From: Oscheius onirici
Taxonomy: Eukaryota > Nematoda > Chromadorea > Rhabditida > Rhabditidae
Reading direction: 5' to 3'
Length of the DNA stretch: 64,000 nucleotides
Assembly (NCBI GenBank): GCA_932521025.1
Contig: OW051473.1
Location: 6,944,001-7,008,000 of the forward strand
Made by a program: the position numbers and the translations under genes. Shown piece after piece: positions 39,181 through 50,800 of this stretch. The notes beneath the pieces are model-generated. The model saw nothing but the letters and a program-made list of their open reading frames with translations, was not told the origin of the DNA and made no database searches. Positions within the stretch are counted from its first letter, which is position 1; each line of letters opens with the position of its first letter.

Positions 39181-40018
39181 CCTTTCTTTCTTTTCGGAGT
39201 TTATCCAGCAGGAAATGACCCCAATTATCACAGGTTCTCAAGTGGGTTTGGTGGGGCAACAAACACCAACTTGACTCTGAATATGCCCACGCAGCGCAGC
39301 ACTTTTCAATGACAATTATCCCATTTTTAGAGTCTCGACCCCGAGGTTTTCAGCTGTACAAAGTAGCATCCATTGATCTATGTTTAGATTAGCGCTGTCG
39401 AGCTGTCGGATATCACATTGTGAGGGAGGCGATATCTAAGTCAATATTTGTCAGACAGAGTCCTTCTCGTTCCGTGTTTTTCAAACAAGTTCAACCACTT
39501 TGTAACGTTGTACCGTCTGCAGTTCAACTCGAACATTTGATTTTGCACCTCTAGGAGACACCAGTCTATTGTCCTTTCCGACAAGTAAATCGCCTTTGAA
39601 AGGAGTCGTCTTTGATCGTTCAGCTATTCTAGGCCACCGCACTAATACTATTATATGGCGATGTGCTTTATTTGTTTGAAGTTCTACATGTTTCCCCAGA
39701 CTCTTCATTGATCATCTTGAGGCTTCTTCGAAGCCGGAAATTCAGATAGCTCAAAAATAAAAGCAAATCACAAGAAACCTTTTCGTTTTCTCGAAGCCGG
39801 GAAGCCCGACACATGCGTATTAACTTTTCACAGTGAATCTGTTTCACGTTTTCATAAGAAACCGTGGTGTTTTGGCCCAGTAACTATTTGAACACCTTGG
39901 CCTTTTACACTTTGCTTTAAACACATTTCCCTAGTTTCTCTAGAATTTCAACTGCTTAGGTGTATGAGCTATTGCTCTATTTTCATTTTCACTGATTGCC
40001 CTTTCAATTTTACTGTTT

Positions 40019-40339
40019 TTGCTGTCACTAACAGTTCGCATCATGATCTTATTAACATTTTCCGGTTTGTATGGACATGTCGTAAAAATAACTTATTGGT
40101 CAGCCAGCGCTGTTAAACGCAATACCCTGGAAAAGACATCTGCGTCATGTTCCACAACCATGCCAGTCATTCTACAAACAGAACATGCACGGTTTTTTTG
40201 CAGCCTAAACAGAAGAATCCTCTGCATTTGCGCATCGGTGAATACCGGCGTCACAGCTGTCCATACCGAACGTTTGCAATCTTATCTGAAATCTAAATTC
40301 AAAGTTCGTCAGAGCTTTCACAGTATGAGAAAGAACTAG
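40019..40339 (+). CDS. weak candidate: small secreted cysteine-containing protein
   Basis: An unspliced frame of 106 codons begins with a hydrophobic stretch (MLSLTVRIMILLTFSGLYG) that could be a signal peptide and later has four cysteines and a basic end. There is no recognised domain, no obvious acceptor before the ATG and no paralogue in the window. It may be a chance open frame. Confidence 0.15.
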   Translation: MLSLTVRIMILLTFSGLYGHVVKITYWSASAVKRNTLEKTSASCSTTMPVILQTEHARFFCSLNRRILCICASVNTGVTAVHTERLQSYLKSKFKVRQSFHSMRKN

Positions 40340-41303
40340 ATACTGGTATTCTCTCTAGTGATTCTTGGTGAATCCACTTAGTCTAGCTAATTCCATCAAG
40401 ATATCAAATAGCGTAAGGCGTTCAGTCAGCGTCATTAGTCAGTCTGTGCATCTTCTTTTTACATGATTCCATCAGACGGAAATCCTGTCAGAGGCGACCT
40501 TGTAAATAGTCTCGTTTACTCCTGGAAGAACAAAGAACAGAGGTGATTCAGCCCATTAGACATGAGAACAGATCCTCTTAGCCTTTAAAGGTCCTTGCAA
40601 AGAGGATGTTTCGGAAAAGACGTCAGTGGCCCACGCGGTGACTTATCTATCCCGAATGTAGTTGAACACTGGCCCCGGAGGAACAATCATTGCATGCGTG
40701 CCTATTTGCAGCAGGTCCCTATACGCAAACGTCTTTCTTCTGCATGGGAGCAGCTTAACTTCGGGAAGAACACCGATCAGTTCGTTTGGCGCTTTTCGCT
40801 CCCACGGGCTGCTATCGAATTTCATTCTTCTTCGAATCTTTGATAGTTTTGCATGCACTGGTCGTTGATTAGCTTCACTTGTTTCCTTCATTTCCCACCT
40901 GTTTCATGACTGAGCAAAAGTACGTTGTTCAGAGCATTCCTTTTTACGAAGATCAATCCCCAACTTTCAGTACTGTAAGCTTCGCAGCTGGTGTTTGCAG
41001 TCCAAACACCGTATTTCATTAGATAGTAGCTACAAAAACATTCTCATTCATGTCTTGCAAAAAGATCAATCTCAATAATAATGTCTCTTTCAGACAAGAA
41101 GGTCTAATCTAATAAGTAGTCGTTTTTTCTTGTCTTCTATTCAATGTGCCTGCGTGTGGGCTGAATTTGAAGGTACTTACTAAGTGAACGCCTTTCCCAA
41201 AGCAAATCCTGGCCGCGTGGGGACAGGCGCTTGCCTCCAGGGCTAACAAGTGTTACAATCTTTTGAACCTAAATGCATCTCCATTGCTACCTACGCACAA
41301 ATT

Positions 41304-41507
41304 ATGCATTTGTTGCTCATCATATCGCTCATTAGCAATTTCATTGAAATTTCGGCACACACATTTCACGGTCACATTGTTGCGCATCATTCAGCTGGAA
41401 GAAGTCAAAGCTACACAAGTCTGCCCAGTAAAAAAAGTTGTCGACGTGTCATATCTTCAGTCAAGAGATTATTTGTTCTGCGCCGAGTAGAGTGTCTCCT
41501 CTTCTAA
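41304..41507 (+). CDS. weak candidate: small secreted peptide
   Basis: A 67-codon unspliced frame from the second in-frame ATG begins MHLLLIISLISNFIEISA, a plausible signal peptide, followed by a His/Ser/Lys/Arg-rich stretch. No family is recognised and there is no other support. Confidence 0.15.
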   Translation: MHLLLIISLISNFIEISAHTFHGHIVAHHSAGRSQSYTSLPSKKSCRRVISSVKRLFVLRRVECLLF

Positions 41508-42752
41508 TCAAACCCTTACCATCTTGGCTTTTACTGGTTCAATATTCTTTGTTTTTTTCTCACGTTCCCGTCATCCTCCAAACGTTATCCCTCGTGAATA
41601 CGCTCATCCGCAGTTGTTTCCTTTCTTATCCCAGCCCTCCCACTCGGCTCCTCTCCTTCCCATCGAAACATGATCCACGCCGTCGTTATCCAGTACAGCC
41701 ACTAACCTTGTCTAATGTCTCAAAAGTCTTCCTGTCAGTCTGCATGTCTCAGTTTCAGCTCCTCTCCTGTATCCATTGTCCTCTATTTGTTCTCCATGTC
41801 ACCTGGTAGACCAGCGTGAATTTTCGCACTCTCTGTACTGGTAGATCTCTCGACTTTGACCATTTCAAAGAACACAAACTACGATTAGGTAATAAGACGT
41901 CTCGACTGATACTAATACACTTCCGGTTCAAGATGCGGTGAGGATCACTAGCAGAAAATGCAATTATGCCGTGTTCCAGCGCGTAGGTCCTGCTTCTTGT
42001 TTTTGAAGTAATACCATTTGCAATTTGTGCAAAACGCAGTCTTACAACGCTGAGCATCTTTTACTCAAAGCCATCTCCGATCTTGGTACTAACCGGGCCC
42101 AACATTGCATGACTTGCCAGAACGGAGGGCTTGGTGGTGATCGTAAGCGCTTCTACACTCTCTCTTCTACTTCTGTAGTGTGCTCGCGTAGATGATAAAT
42201 TCCAAATAGGCAGCGTACACGCACTTTATGTCTCACGGAACTTTTCTAATGGTTGAACTACGGTATTTCCTGACTTGCTCTGAGACCTCCGGTACTCATA
42301 CGTTGATTTCTAGGAACTCTCTTGACGTTACACGACATCCGTTGATCAGCACAACTAATATAAACCTAAACAAGCAACCTGCGTCATCCTTCTTTTCAAT
42401 GCTGGTCACAGACTACGTTGAACTTTAGCTAGGTCACAAAGTGTAATTACTTTCTGCTGCAGAGAGCTTTGGAAGTACTTGTTGTCAAAACAAAAATCAC
42501 GCTGGTGCAATTAGTTTGCAAGCAAAGTGCAGGGTCTCTCTTTACAGAAACTTTCTCAAATTAGTATCAACGCCCTCCTGACCCTTGGATATAAAGTGAT
42601 CCAAGTTCCGTTCAAATGTTTGTTTTTGTCCTAATTGAAACTCTGTCCATGTTTGCCAGTATATTTTTGAAACTTAAAGCCTCTGCGGCCTGGAGCAGAG
42701 AGCAGCTCGGTCTTTATTGTTTATGATTTTGATCTCAACCTTTTTTCAGTCA

Positions 42753-44201
42753 ATGTCTGCAAGACAGGCTGACTTCTGGAAACATGCAAACTTCTCCGAA
42801 GCTGACTTTGACATTCCCGAGGTATATGAAGAGGTAGCTTTCGAGGTCGGTGCAGACAAAAATCTGAACTAACATCTGTTTCAGGAAGAGTTTAAAGATG
42901 TAGTGGCCGTGGCTGTGGTAATTTTTGCATTTCTTGGCATATTCGCCAATATTATCGTACTCATCTTGTCCTACAGCCATGTTAAAGGCGATTTCAGGTA
43001 GGGTGACTAGCAACTCTTGAATAATAAGCCCGTTTTAGGCACTATGTTGCAAATCTGGCGGTCATTGACATCGCTTGCGGTTTATTATTTGCCTTCATGG
43101 GATACATCAACATAGACGACGTGCACAAAGATTTCTCTCTCAGGTAAGCGTACTTTTGCTCCCGGCACGCAATAATCTTTAGTCTGAAGACCTACTCGGC
43201 TTTTGCTTTCTACGGTAGTTTTGGAATCATGATCTGGGCCCTTGTTCCGATCTCCTTGAGTCGAGTCTTTACTCTCACGCGTCACAAGCCATATTCTAAA
43301 GTGAGTCACTTTTTTCATTGACTTGGCAACTCGACACCTCGTCCAATAACGTGCTAAAGATCAAAATTTTCAGGCATTCGGTGCTCGACTTCCGCTTCTT
43401 TTTTGTCTGCTCTCCGATACTTTACCCGTCTCCATACTCTATGTGAGAACCAGTTGAAGAGCGTCTTGACAACGTTTTCTGGTTTTGCAGATTATTTGCC
43501 TTGTGGATCATGACGTTGCTAGATGGCTCTTCTATCTGTATGCTCTTCTCACGGTACTGGCTTACATAATCGCCTTTACCTCCAACTACAGAGTCTTTAG
43601 GATTGTCTGTGAGTTTCAACCGCCCAAACGAGATCAAGTTCAATTTTAGCTAGGCACATCGCTGTAGTTCAGAATCTGAGAGACCACGCGAGGTTGATTG
43701 AGACCAGACAAGTTGCTGTAGCTACTCTGGCACAGGCTTTTGTTCCGCTAGTTTGTCAGGTAATTGTTGAAGACAGTCAGGCAGCCAAAGCACTCAATTT
43801 TGTGTTTTTTTGTACAACACAGAAGCCGTCAATCGCAAACGGTACTTCTTGAAAACTCTGAACTGGTAAAGCGAAAAATATGTAATATTTTCAGGTTCCC
43901 GCGTTTCTCAGCCTATCATCCGTCTTACTTTTGACCGAGCCGGTCACGGACGGCATTGTCATAGCTATCACCCAGCTATGGCTAGCGAGCAGTCCGCTGT
44001 TGGACGCCGTAATTACGATTCTTGTCATTAAACAGTACAGGTAACCCGCTACACTGTATATGCAGTAAAGACATTCGTTTGTTCAGAAAAGAAGCAGTTC
44101 AATGTATGTCCTCGATTAGTCAGAAGATCTTCCACTCTAAGAAAAAATCCACTGCTACGGTCAGCAGCGAAGATCGGATCCCCTTTGAAACCCAGTTGTA
44201 A
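42753..44201 (+). CDS. seven-transmembrane receptor, nematode chemoreceptor-like
   Basis: A TTTTTTCAG acceptor lies 3 bases before the ATG. The spliced product of about 340 residues has an extracellular N-terminus with an NFS site and seven hydrophobic segments: VVAVAVVIFAFLGIFANIIV, YVANLAVIDIACGLLFAFMG, SFGIMIWALVPISLSRVFTL, PLLFCLLSDTLPVSILYIIC, YLYALLTVLAYIIAF, QAFVPLVCQVPAFLSLSSVL and ITQLWLASSPLLDAVITILV. The end of TM3 (SRVFTLTRHKPYSK) and the SPLLD...IKQYR pattern at the end of TM7 resemble the Str-superfamily serpentine receptors of nematodes. The cytoplasmic tail is short and Ser-rich. Ligand and exact subfamily are unknown. The first donor could be either of two in-frame sites (42834 or 42846). 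Confidence 0.75.
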
Positions 44202-44400
44202 TCTCGAAAATTACGGATCGTTCACCCTACACATATTTTAAAACATGAGATCTCGAAAATCGGGTATAAAGTCGCGAATAAAAATTATTTCATGATGATG
44301 GTCAAACGGTCACTCTGCCAATAGTTATTGCGCTCCGTTCGCATTTGTTTGCCTGTAGCGCCCATCTCGTTGACCAAAAACACAGCACGGGAATTGTCTC

Positions 44401-47088
44401 ATGGCATCGCTGCTGCCTTGCGGCGATAATTTCCCGCAAAAGGTTAGTTTTGTTCACTTTTTTGTGGTTTTTTTGTCAAGAAAGTAATGGAGAATAACTA
44501 CCCATTTGTTTTTCGAATCACTTCAGTGGTCAGAAAGAAACAGCTGATTCAAAAACACTGATAAGAACGAACTTTTAGCCGTTTCATGCGCTTGTCCACT
44601 TCAACGGACCTCCTGGAGGAATTGTTTCTATTCGAAACGATGATTGCTTCAAGTGCTCGTTCTGGGACACTTGCATAGTCAATGGAACAAAAAATGTGGT
44701 GAGTCAAAACGAACGCCGCAATAAACAGCTGTGCGCCAAGGTCATGGCGCAATGAATGGGTGGTCGGCTGTCATTGAATCGCTTTCGCGCGAAAATGGTG
44801 CAATATGTCATGAAAAGATGGCACTGAATATTTTTTTAACCTATGCTTTCTGTGGCAAAATGTCTCGTACACTCGTGATCTCGCATCTATTTCAAATTTC
44901 GTTTTTCAAGCTGAAAAATCAAGAAAAATCCGAGCTGAAAGCTCCAAATAGCCCACTGACCACTAATCGATAAACTCTCTGGTTGACCCCTCGTTTGCAT
45001 AACATCACGTGCACTATATGATGTTGACGGGTGAGCCAGCTCGCCTACCGTAGCTCAAAAATCCGCACCGATTACCGTAATCCAAAAACATGCTCGGAAA
45101 TAATTTAACAACAAAACTTAGTTTTAAATGCTTCAAAGTTAACTTATTTTTGAATGCATTTCAGAATATGATTCTCGAATAGATTTGAAAAAAATGAAGA
45201 GGGTCATAGCTTGCTAAAAATTCAGAAAAGCAGTGGTCAGTTGTCGTGTTAAAACTGACAGAAGACTGCTAATGGTTTTTTCATAGTCTAATCAAACAAA
45301 AACACTTTCAGGTTAGCGTTTGGGCCGGTGCCGGAAACTCTTTTCGTTATCTCCTGGACCGAAAGATTCTCTTCGAAGGAAGTGAGAACTTCGGGAATCT
45401 GGGGGTGTACGATGTCAGCTACCAGCCTAACAGCACCAGCTACAATGTCGATGTGATTGAAGAACCGATGAACATCTGGCGTAAGACAATTGTATGCAGC
45501 ATCAATAGCAAATTTTTTCAGTTCGAGCTCTGGTTGCGGTGCTCATTCTGATCATCCCTCTGTTCACCGACCGTATTGTTGAGCTTATCTTCAAGTAAGA
45601 CAGCATAATGCGTAAAATACACTGTTCAGATGCTTTCGCAAGCCGCTGGTTCCTAGTAATCGCGATCAGTATGGTGAGATTACTCGAATCACCGTCTTGG
45701 ACGCTATCCGTGGATATGCTCTTGTTCTGATGATCTTCGTCAACTACGGAGGAGGCGGTCTGCCCATCTTCAATCATTCGCCTTGGTTGGGATTGACCAT
45801 CGCCGACACTGTCTTCCCATTGTTCATGTTTTGCGCTGGAGCCTCCATATTCCATGTTCATCAGGAGAACTACGAAAACCGATTCGAGATCTGGTGGAAA
45901 GTTCTTTTCCGCAACATCCGTCTCATCCTCATCGGAATCGTGCTGTCCAATTCGGCGTAAGCTCAATGGACAAAAACTTACGAATATAATCTTTAAGCTA
46001 TGAGGCACCGCGTTTGCCCGGCGTGCTCCAGCGTATTGGCTTTGCTTGCCAGATCTTCTACTTGTGCCACTCTACGGCTTATATTATCTGGGACATGCAA
46101 CAGGAGCGAGATCGACAGCGTCAGGTGAGGTTTTGTTCAAATAACCTCAGAGTTCATTTCAGCGTGACTTCGAACCGCTGATAGAATGGCCACTGCCGTT
46201 CTACATTCATTTCCTTGAACTGATCATCGCCGGTGGCTGTGCCCTGATCACTACTATTGTGATGTTTTTGCCCAATGGCAACTGCCCTCTGTTAGTTGTC
46301 TAGGTTTTCGATCAGAATGCATTTTAGTGGCTACATGGGTCCTGGAGGAATCTCTGAGATGGGAGAGTACTACAACTGTACTGGCGGCATTGCTCAAATG
46401 CTGGATTCGGTCTTCGGAAACCTCGTGTATCAGATCCCTACCTGCAAGGAAATGTACCACACTGTCGTTGCTTTTGATCCGGAGGGTATCTTTGGAACAA
46501 TCAACTCTGTCATCACCATCTGTGGAGGCTATTGCGTAAGCTTGCTCTTTTGTTCTGACTGTTGTTCTTAGGCTTACAAGCTCATTGGATCTAATGATGA
46601 TAACAAGGACAAGATGTATTTCGGAATTGCTACTGGAATGACCCTCGGTGGGTTGTGCCTCCATTTGACTTGGATGCCAATGTGCAAGAATATTTGGTAA
46701 GTCATCCACACCCAAAATTCTTCAATATTCGTTCAGGAACTTGTCCTACGTCTTTGTCAATGTCGGCTTTGACATGTTCCTTCTTGCCTTCTTCTACTAC
46801 CTGGCAGATGAAGATCGCTGGTTCTTCAAGTCTCTTTCTGCCATGGATATGTACCTTTCTTTGAGATCGTGTAGAGAAATTTCAGGAATGAATTCCCTCA
46901 CCATCTACATTGTCCACGAGCTCTGCGTCAACCGTTTCCCGGTCCAGTTCAACGTTCCTGTTGCCGCGATGTTTCTCATTTTGAACGCCATCTGGGGCGT
47001 TGTCTTCCACATCATTCTCGCTCTCGTCCTTCAGTGGGGCCAGTACAAAGTCGGTTTCGACCCGTACTTTGGCCACGGTAGAAACTAA
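44401..47088 (+). CDS. heparan-alpha-glucosaminide N-acetyltransferase-like membrane protein
   Basis: HGSNAT moves acetyl groups from cytosolic acetyl-CoA to terminal glucosamine of heparan sulfate inside lysosomes. Eleven exons give about 545 residues: a luminal N-terminal domain with paired cysteines and NGT/NST glycosylation sites, then multiple membrane spans. Family hallmarks are LDAIRGYALVLMIFVNYGGG, the FNHSPW motif carrying the histidine that matches the human active-site His269, GLTIADTVFPLFMFCAGAS, APRLPGVLQRIGF, GYMGPGGISEMGEYYNCTGG, DPEGIFGTINS and GMNSLTIYIVHE. Intron 2 is unusually long (about 613 bases). Near the end, a 39-base intron-like segment (46847-46885) with an A at donor position +1 reads through in frame (see findings). 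There is no classical signal peptide at the chosen start. Confidence 0.88.
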
Positions 47089-47117
47089 GCAAACCATATC
47101 TCATCCAACAGGTGTTA

Positions 47118-47123
47118 TTTATT
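47118..47123 (-). promoter_or_regulatory. poly(A) signal, GPI-like protein gene
   Basis: AATAAA on the minus strand about 90 bases after the stop codon at 47214. Confidence 0.5.
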
Positions 47124-47213
47124 CCCCGTGAACAATACGGGCACGTTCACGTGTCTTTCACAGATTTACTCCAAATTGCATTACATGAAATTGTTTTATA
47201 AAGCTCAATGAAA

Positions 47214-47829
47214 TTATGCAATAACTGTTACTGCAAGTACAAGGAGACCGGAGACGACTGAAAGGACTGAAGCTGATCTGTAAAGCGGATCTCCGGGGAC
47301 TCGTTCATCAAAATTCTTCGCGACTCTGAATTCGCTGGGTTCCAGTGCATAGACGTCGCCGTAAGTGTGGCGGGAGATCGGAGCACGTTCAAAGTCGCTA
47401 CGTAAGTACTGTTGATTACAAGTAGCGTCGTACATTTTGTCGACGTTGTTATTCAGCTAAAGCATTTTTGAATTTTAAATCATTCTCCACTTACTTTTAC
47501 ATGATAGTGGCAAGTTCTTTCCGAGCCTCGGTCCAAAACGATCCAGTTGACCCTGATTTGCCTATCCTCGCAAGCTCCGTTCATCCAGTAGCGGCTCTAA
47601 AACCCTTTTATCATAAAAAACCTATTGTATTTCTTACATCGCAGTGACCCCTCATCCTTAGTCCGGACCTCACATAATCAGTAATATCCTGTTCACTTCT
47701 TCTGTGCTGATGATGAGTACTGTCCTGCTCACTTCTTTGATGATGCTCGTAAGCATAGGTACGGGAATGAGTAGGGTAGATTCTGTTGGCAGATGTTGAG
47801 GCAACGGCAAGTAATACCAGAACTAACAT
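47214..47829 (-). CDS. small secreted, probably GPI-anchored protein, unknown
   Basis: Three exons give about 165 residues. The start follows a TTTTTCACAG acceptor by 2 bases and opens a signal peptide (MLVLVLLAVASTSA). A His/Arg-rich segment carries a twofold repeat (HHQRSEQDSTHH, HHQHRRSEQD). The middle has four cysteines (HCDSRYWMNGACEDR, ERTCHYHV, YDATCNQQYL). The C-terminus is a hydrophobic tail (SASVLSVVSGLLVLAVTVIA) reaching the stop, the usual form of a GPI-attachment signal. No known domain is recognised. It lies 160 bases downstream of the cysteine-rich secreted protein gene on the same strand, with poly(A) signal and acceptor about 100 bases apart, as in a nematode operon. Confidence 0.75.
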
Positions 47830-47936
47830 TGCTGTGAAAAACAATTATCAAAGCCTTCTTTTATACTACTGTAAATGATTTCACCGCTTCTAGACGATGA
47901 GAAACGGGAGACGCTCATGAGTCAGGTTTATTCTTC

Positions 47937-47942
47937 TATAGA
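47937..47942 (-). promoter_or_regulatory. poly(A) signal, cysteine-rich secreted protein gene
   Basis: AATAAA on the minus strand 48 bases after the stop at 47990 and about 105 bases before the acceptor of the next gene, the spacing typical of nematode operons. Confidence 0.55.
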
Positions 47943-47989
47943 ACTGAAATAATGGGACAAAAGAGCCGCGATGATGATTGGAAAAAGCA

Positions 47990-50377
47990 TTAACAACATT
48001 TACATTTACACCCGTTATCGTTAAGAAGAAGAGAGACGAAACGTTGAGAGGTGTATCCTGTCGGACAGCCGCAAGTTTTTGGACATGTGAATCGGACAAT
48101 GTCCCGAATGATGCGCTTCTTTAATCGACACGTGCCTCCTGAGTGAAAATATATGATATCCGACCATTAACAAATTTACCTGTACGTTTCGCACACATGT
48201 TGCAAACGCCACAATTGTCCTCTCCGCCGTCTTCCTTCTCGTCACCAAAAAAGCTCGTCGAGTTCGTATGATCCAACTCATGTTCTGTTGTTTCAATTCT
48301 ACAATACAGTTTTCAATAAAGTTTGACCAATTACCTCAATGCTGCCAAAAGTTCATTGATACGCTCCTGCTGCTCTTTGGAGATTGTCGTTTTCACAATG
48401 TTGCGAATTTCCTCAACTTTGGCTGCTGTTGACAGGCAGAGAGGTGCTAGTTTAGCGCATATTTCCGGCTCCATGTAATCTCTACATGTCGTCAAAGGTA
48501 TAACTGGGGGTTTTGTCGTGGTCTTTGGCTTGGGAGTTGTTGTTGTAGTCGTCGGTTTTGAAGTCGTTGAAACAGTGGGCTTAGGAGTCGTGCTCGTTGT
48601 AGTTGGCTTTGCTGTCGTTGGTGAAGTTGGTTTTGATGTAGTTGTGGTTGGTACGCTCGTAGCTGTCGTTGGTTTGTTGAGCTGTCCTCCTGATCCTGCT
48701 CCTTCAACTCCATCCAACAGACGAGAGTAGGAATTTTCCCCCTACAACCAACATCAAAATCTTGATTTGGGACTCACGAGTTTCAGCCAAAGCTGAATCT
48801 CCTGAGCGGTCAATAGCCTAGCAATGTAAAAGTCGCCCTTCCTGGCACAGTAAATGTAATGACCGTCGATCAGTTGCATAGCATTCTTACTTATTTCTTC
48901 CTTGTTGTAAAGACAACCTAAGAATATTTTGAGTCTGCCTTGTTCCCTTACCGACTTGCTCCGTTTGAGGCACAGCTGTGCTGTAGCTAGTGAAATTGAA
49001 CGCACACTTCATGATCCTCTCTCCATCATAGTATAGACTGTCAAAATGAATGTTTCTACCGTCGGATAAATGGCAGCCAGCTGAAGAGAAGTGACAACAA
49101 ATTCTCTTAACCTACTCAAATTTCCGAAATTGAACACACCTTCCCCAGCATGGCAGTAATACGCTCTTCCGTCGACGTACTTTGTTGCATGAAGAGGAAT
49201 TTCAACTCCATTTATTATGCAACCTACAGCTGTTTGTAAGCTAAACTTATAGTTAAACTGACTTCGTTTAACAATAACTCCGTAATGACAGACATAACCA
49301 GTTCTTCCATCCGGAGTGGTCCACTCGTAGGCATTTCGAACAACTCTGCCGTTACTCTTACAAGAAATGTCTGTGTTAAAACATCCTTTCAATATATCAT
49401 ATTGAAGTACCTGTATCATTCGCTAGTTCCAGCTTCCACACACTTTCCTTAGTCCAGCTACACTTGATCACAACCCCGTTCACTTCCCCAAACGCATCCG
49501 GAAGAATGTACTTGTTTTGAGCCGAGAGGCAAGCTGTAATTGATCATTGGGAAAAGTCATTGCTCTTGCTCTCACCCGTTGCCTGGCTGAAAAATGAACC
49601 ATTGGCGTCTTTTTTGCACTGCCAACTGACTCCGGCACTAACAGTTAGAGATCTCGAGGCAATCTGAAAACAACAGTTGAGGAAATCGGATCTTACAGCC
49701 TCTACCTTAACTGTGTCAGCAGTCTGTTCGATCCAGGTGTGTCCCTCGGCGTAAATGGCTTTCCCCACAATGCAGCCTTGTTCTAGAGTAAAATAAACAT
49801 TAAAAAAGTTTATTTGAAAAATAGGAAAGCTTTTAGCAATTGGAACAGCTTCCGCAAGGGGACTTAATAATCTGCGACTCAGATTCAGACGTACTGGTTG
49901 TAATGCGGAGTCGAATCTTTCCGGCATCTTCAAAGCAGAAGACACTTTCTCCATCGTCAAAAGTTCGGTTCTGGCCAACTTTCAGGACAGCTCCATTACG
50001 ATCCATGCAGGCTGAAGTTTTGAACTTTCGTGTTAAGAAAAACACTCACTTTTGACTTTGTACGACGCGTGGTCAGCGTCCATCTCACACACGTATTTGA
50101 AATTGCAAGTGGTATGAGTCTGCCATGGCAGCAGAACTTCACTGGTCATGTCGTTTTTAGGAGCACATCCTGAGAGATAATTGGCATTCAATAAAAAGAA
50201 TTTACCGACAACAGCGATTCCCTTAGTTCCTTCATCTTCGAAGCACTGGTACTTGATATAGTTGTCGACCCAGGCATGTCCAGGAGTACAGGCGTCAATT
50301 TTGGCCTCGTCTTCAGTGACAAAGGGGCCCTGCTGGCTGAGAGCAACGAGCATCAGCAATAGGAACGGTCGTAACAT
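47990..50377 (-). CDS. secreted multi-repeat cysteine-rich protein (MIG-18/FN1-like repeats)
   Basis: A GGTTCAG acceptor abuts the ATG, which opens a signal peptide (MLRPFLLLMLVALSQQG). About 14 exons give roughly 640 residues. Much of the protein consists of about nine units of 40-60 residues in which a cysteine near the start, an aromatic/Gly motif and a YxC or FxC element recur: CTPGHAWVDNYIKYQC, GCIVGKAIYAEGHTW, NAYEWTTPDGRTGYVC, KYVDGRAYYC, MQLIDGHYIYC. This resembles the fibronectin type I-like repeats of nematode MIG-18-type secreted proteins. A Thr/Pro/Lys-rich mucin-like linker follows (about 48500-48680), then a C-terminal cysteine module with ShKT flavour (CRDYMEPEICAKLAPLC ... FTCPKTCGCP) and the end GCKCKCC. 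An extracellular matrix or body-cavity role is inferred; the repeat assignment is moderate. Confidence 0.78.
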
Positions 50378-50800
50378 CTGAACCGAAAATGAGGGAAAAG
50401 AAAGGGACAAGATTCGGCTGGGTTAAGTCAAGGACGGCGATTAGATGGAGTTCGAATGGACCTTGTCTCGGCTACTTAATGAGAACACATGAACCTCTGG
50501 GCTGCTTTTGTCCACATTACACAATGTGTTGAAAAAAGTGCGTGTCAATAGATGTTCCAGCTGACAAGGTGCAGTGCTGGATTGAATTTTTTGATCCACA
50601 TGTTGCTTATAATACGACTTTTCGTTCAAACAGTGTCATAAGTAAAACAAACTCAAGCTGTAAAACACGATTAATCTCTTCAGATTAAGTTAAAGAGGTT
50701 AAATCCTCATCATTAAGGGACTTTGACCAATTTGACAAATCACTTTGCCTCACTCAGCCTCCGCAAGCGCGAATTAAACACCTTCATTCGGGTCACGATG
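50378..50800. other. intergenic, thioesterase 3' flank and secreted protein promoter
   Basis: No supported exon. It presumably holds the promoter of the cysteine-rich secreted protein gene and the thioesterase 3' UTR. Confidence 0.4.

Larger units (their letters stand above)
38788..42752. other. 4 kb gene-poor interval
   Basis: Starts with the 3' UTR of the large lysine-rich gene (AATAAA at 39175-39180) and ends with the promoter of the first 7TM receptor. Two unspliced open frames with signal-peptide-like starts (40019-40339 and 41304-41507) are listed separately as weak candidates. Nothing else is supported. Confidence 0.4.

Noticed and set aside
44731..44973. 80-codon frame in the second HGSNAT intron, possible extra exon or nested gene
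   Set aside because: The exons on both sides join in phase without it and it has no domain or acceptor in the right position.
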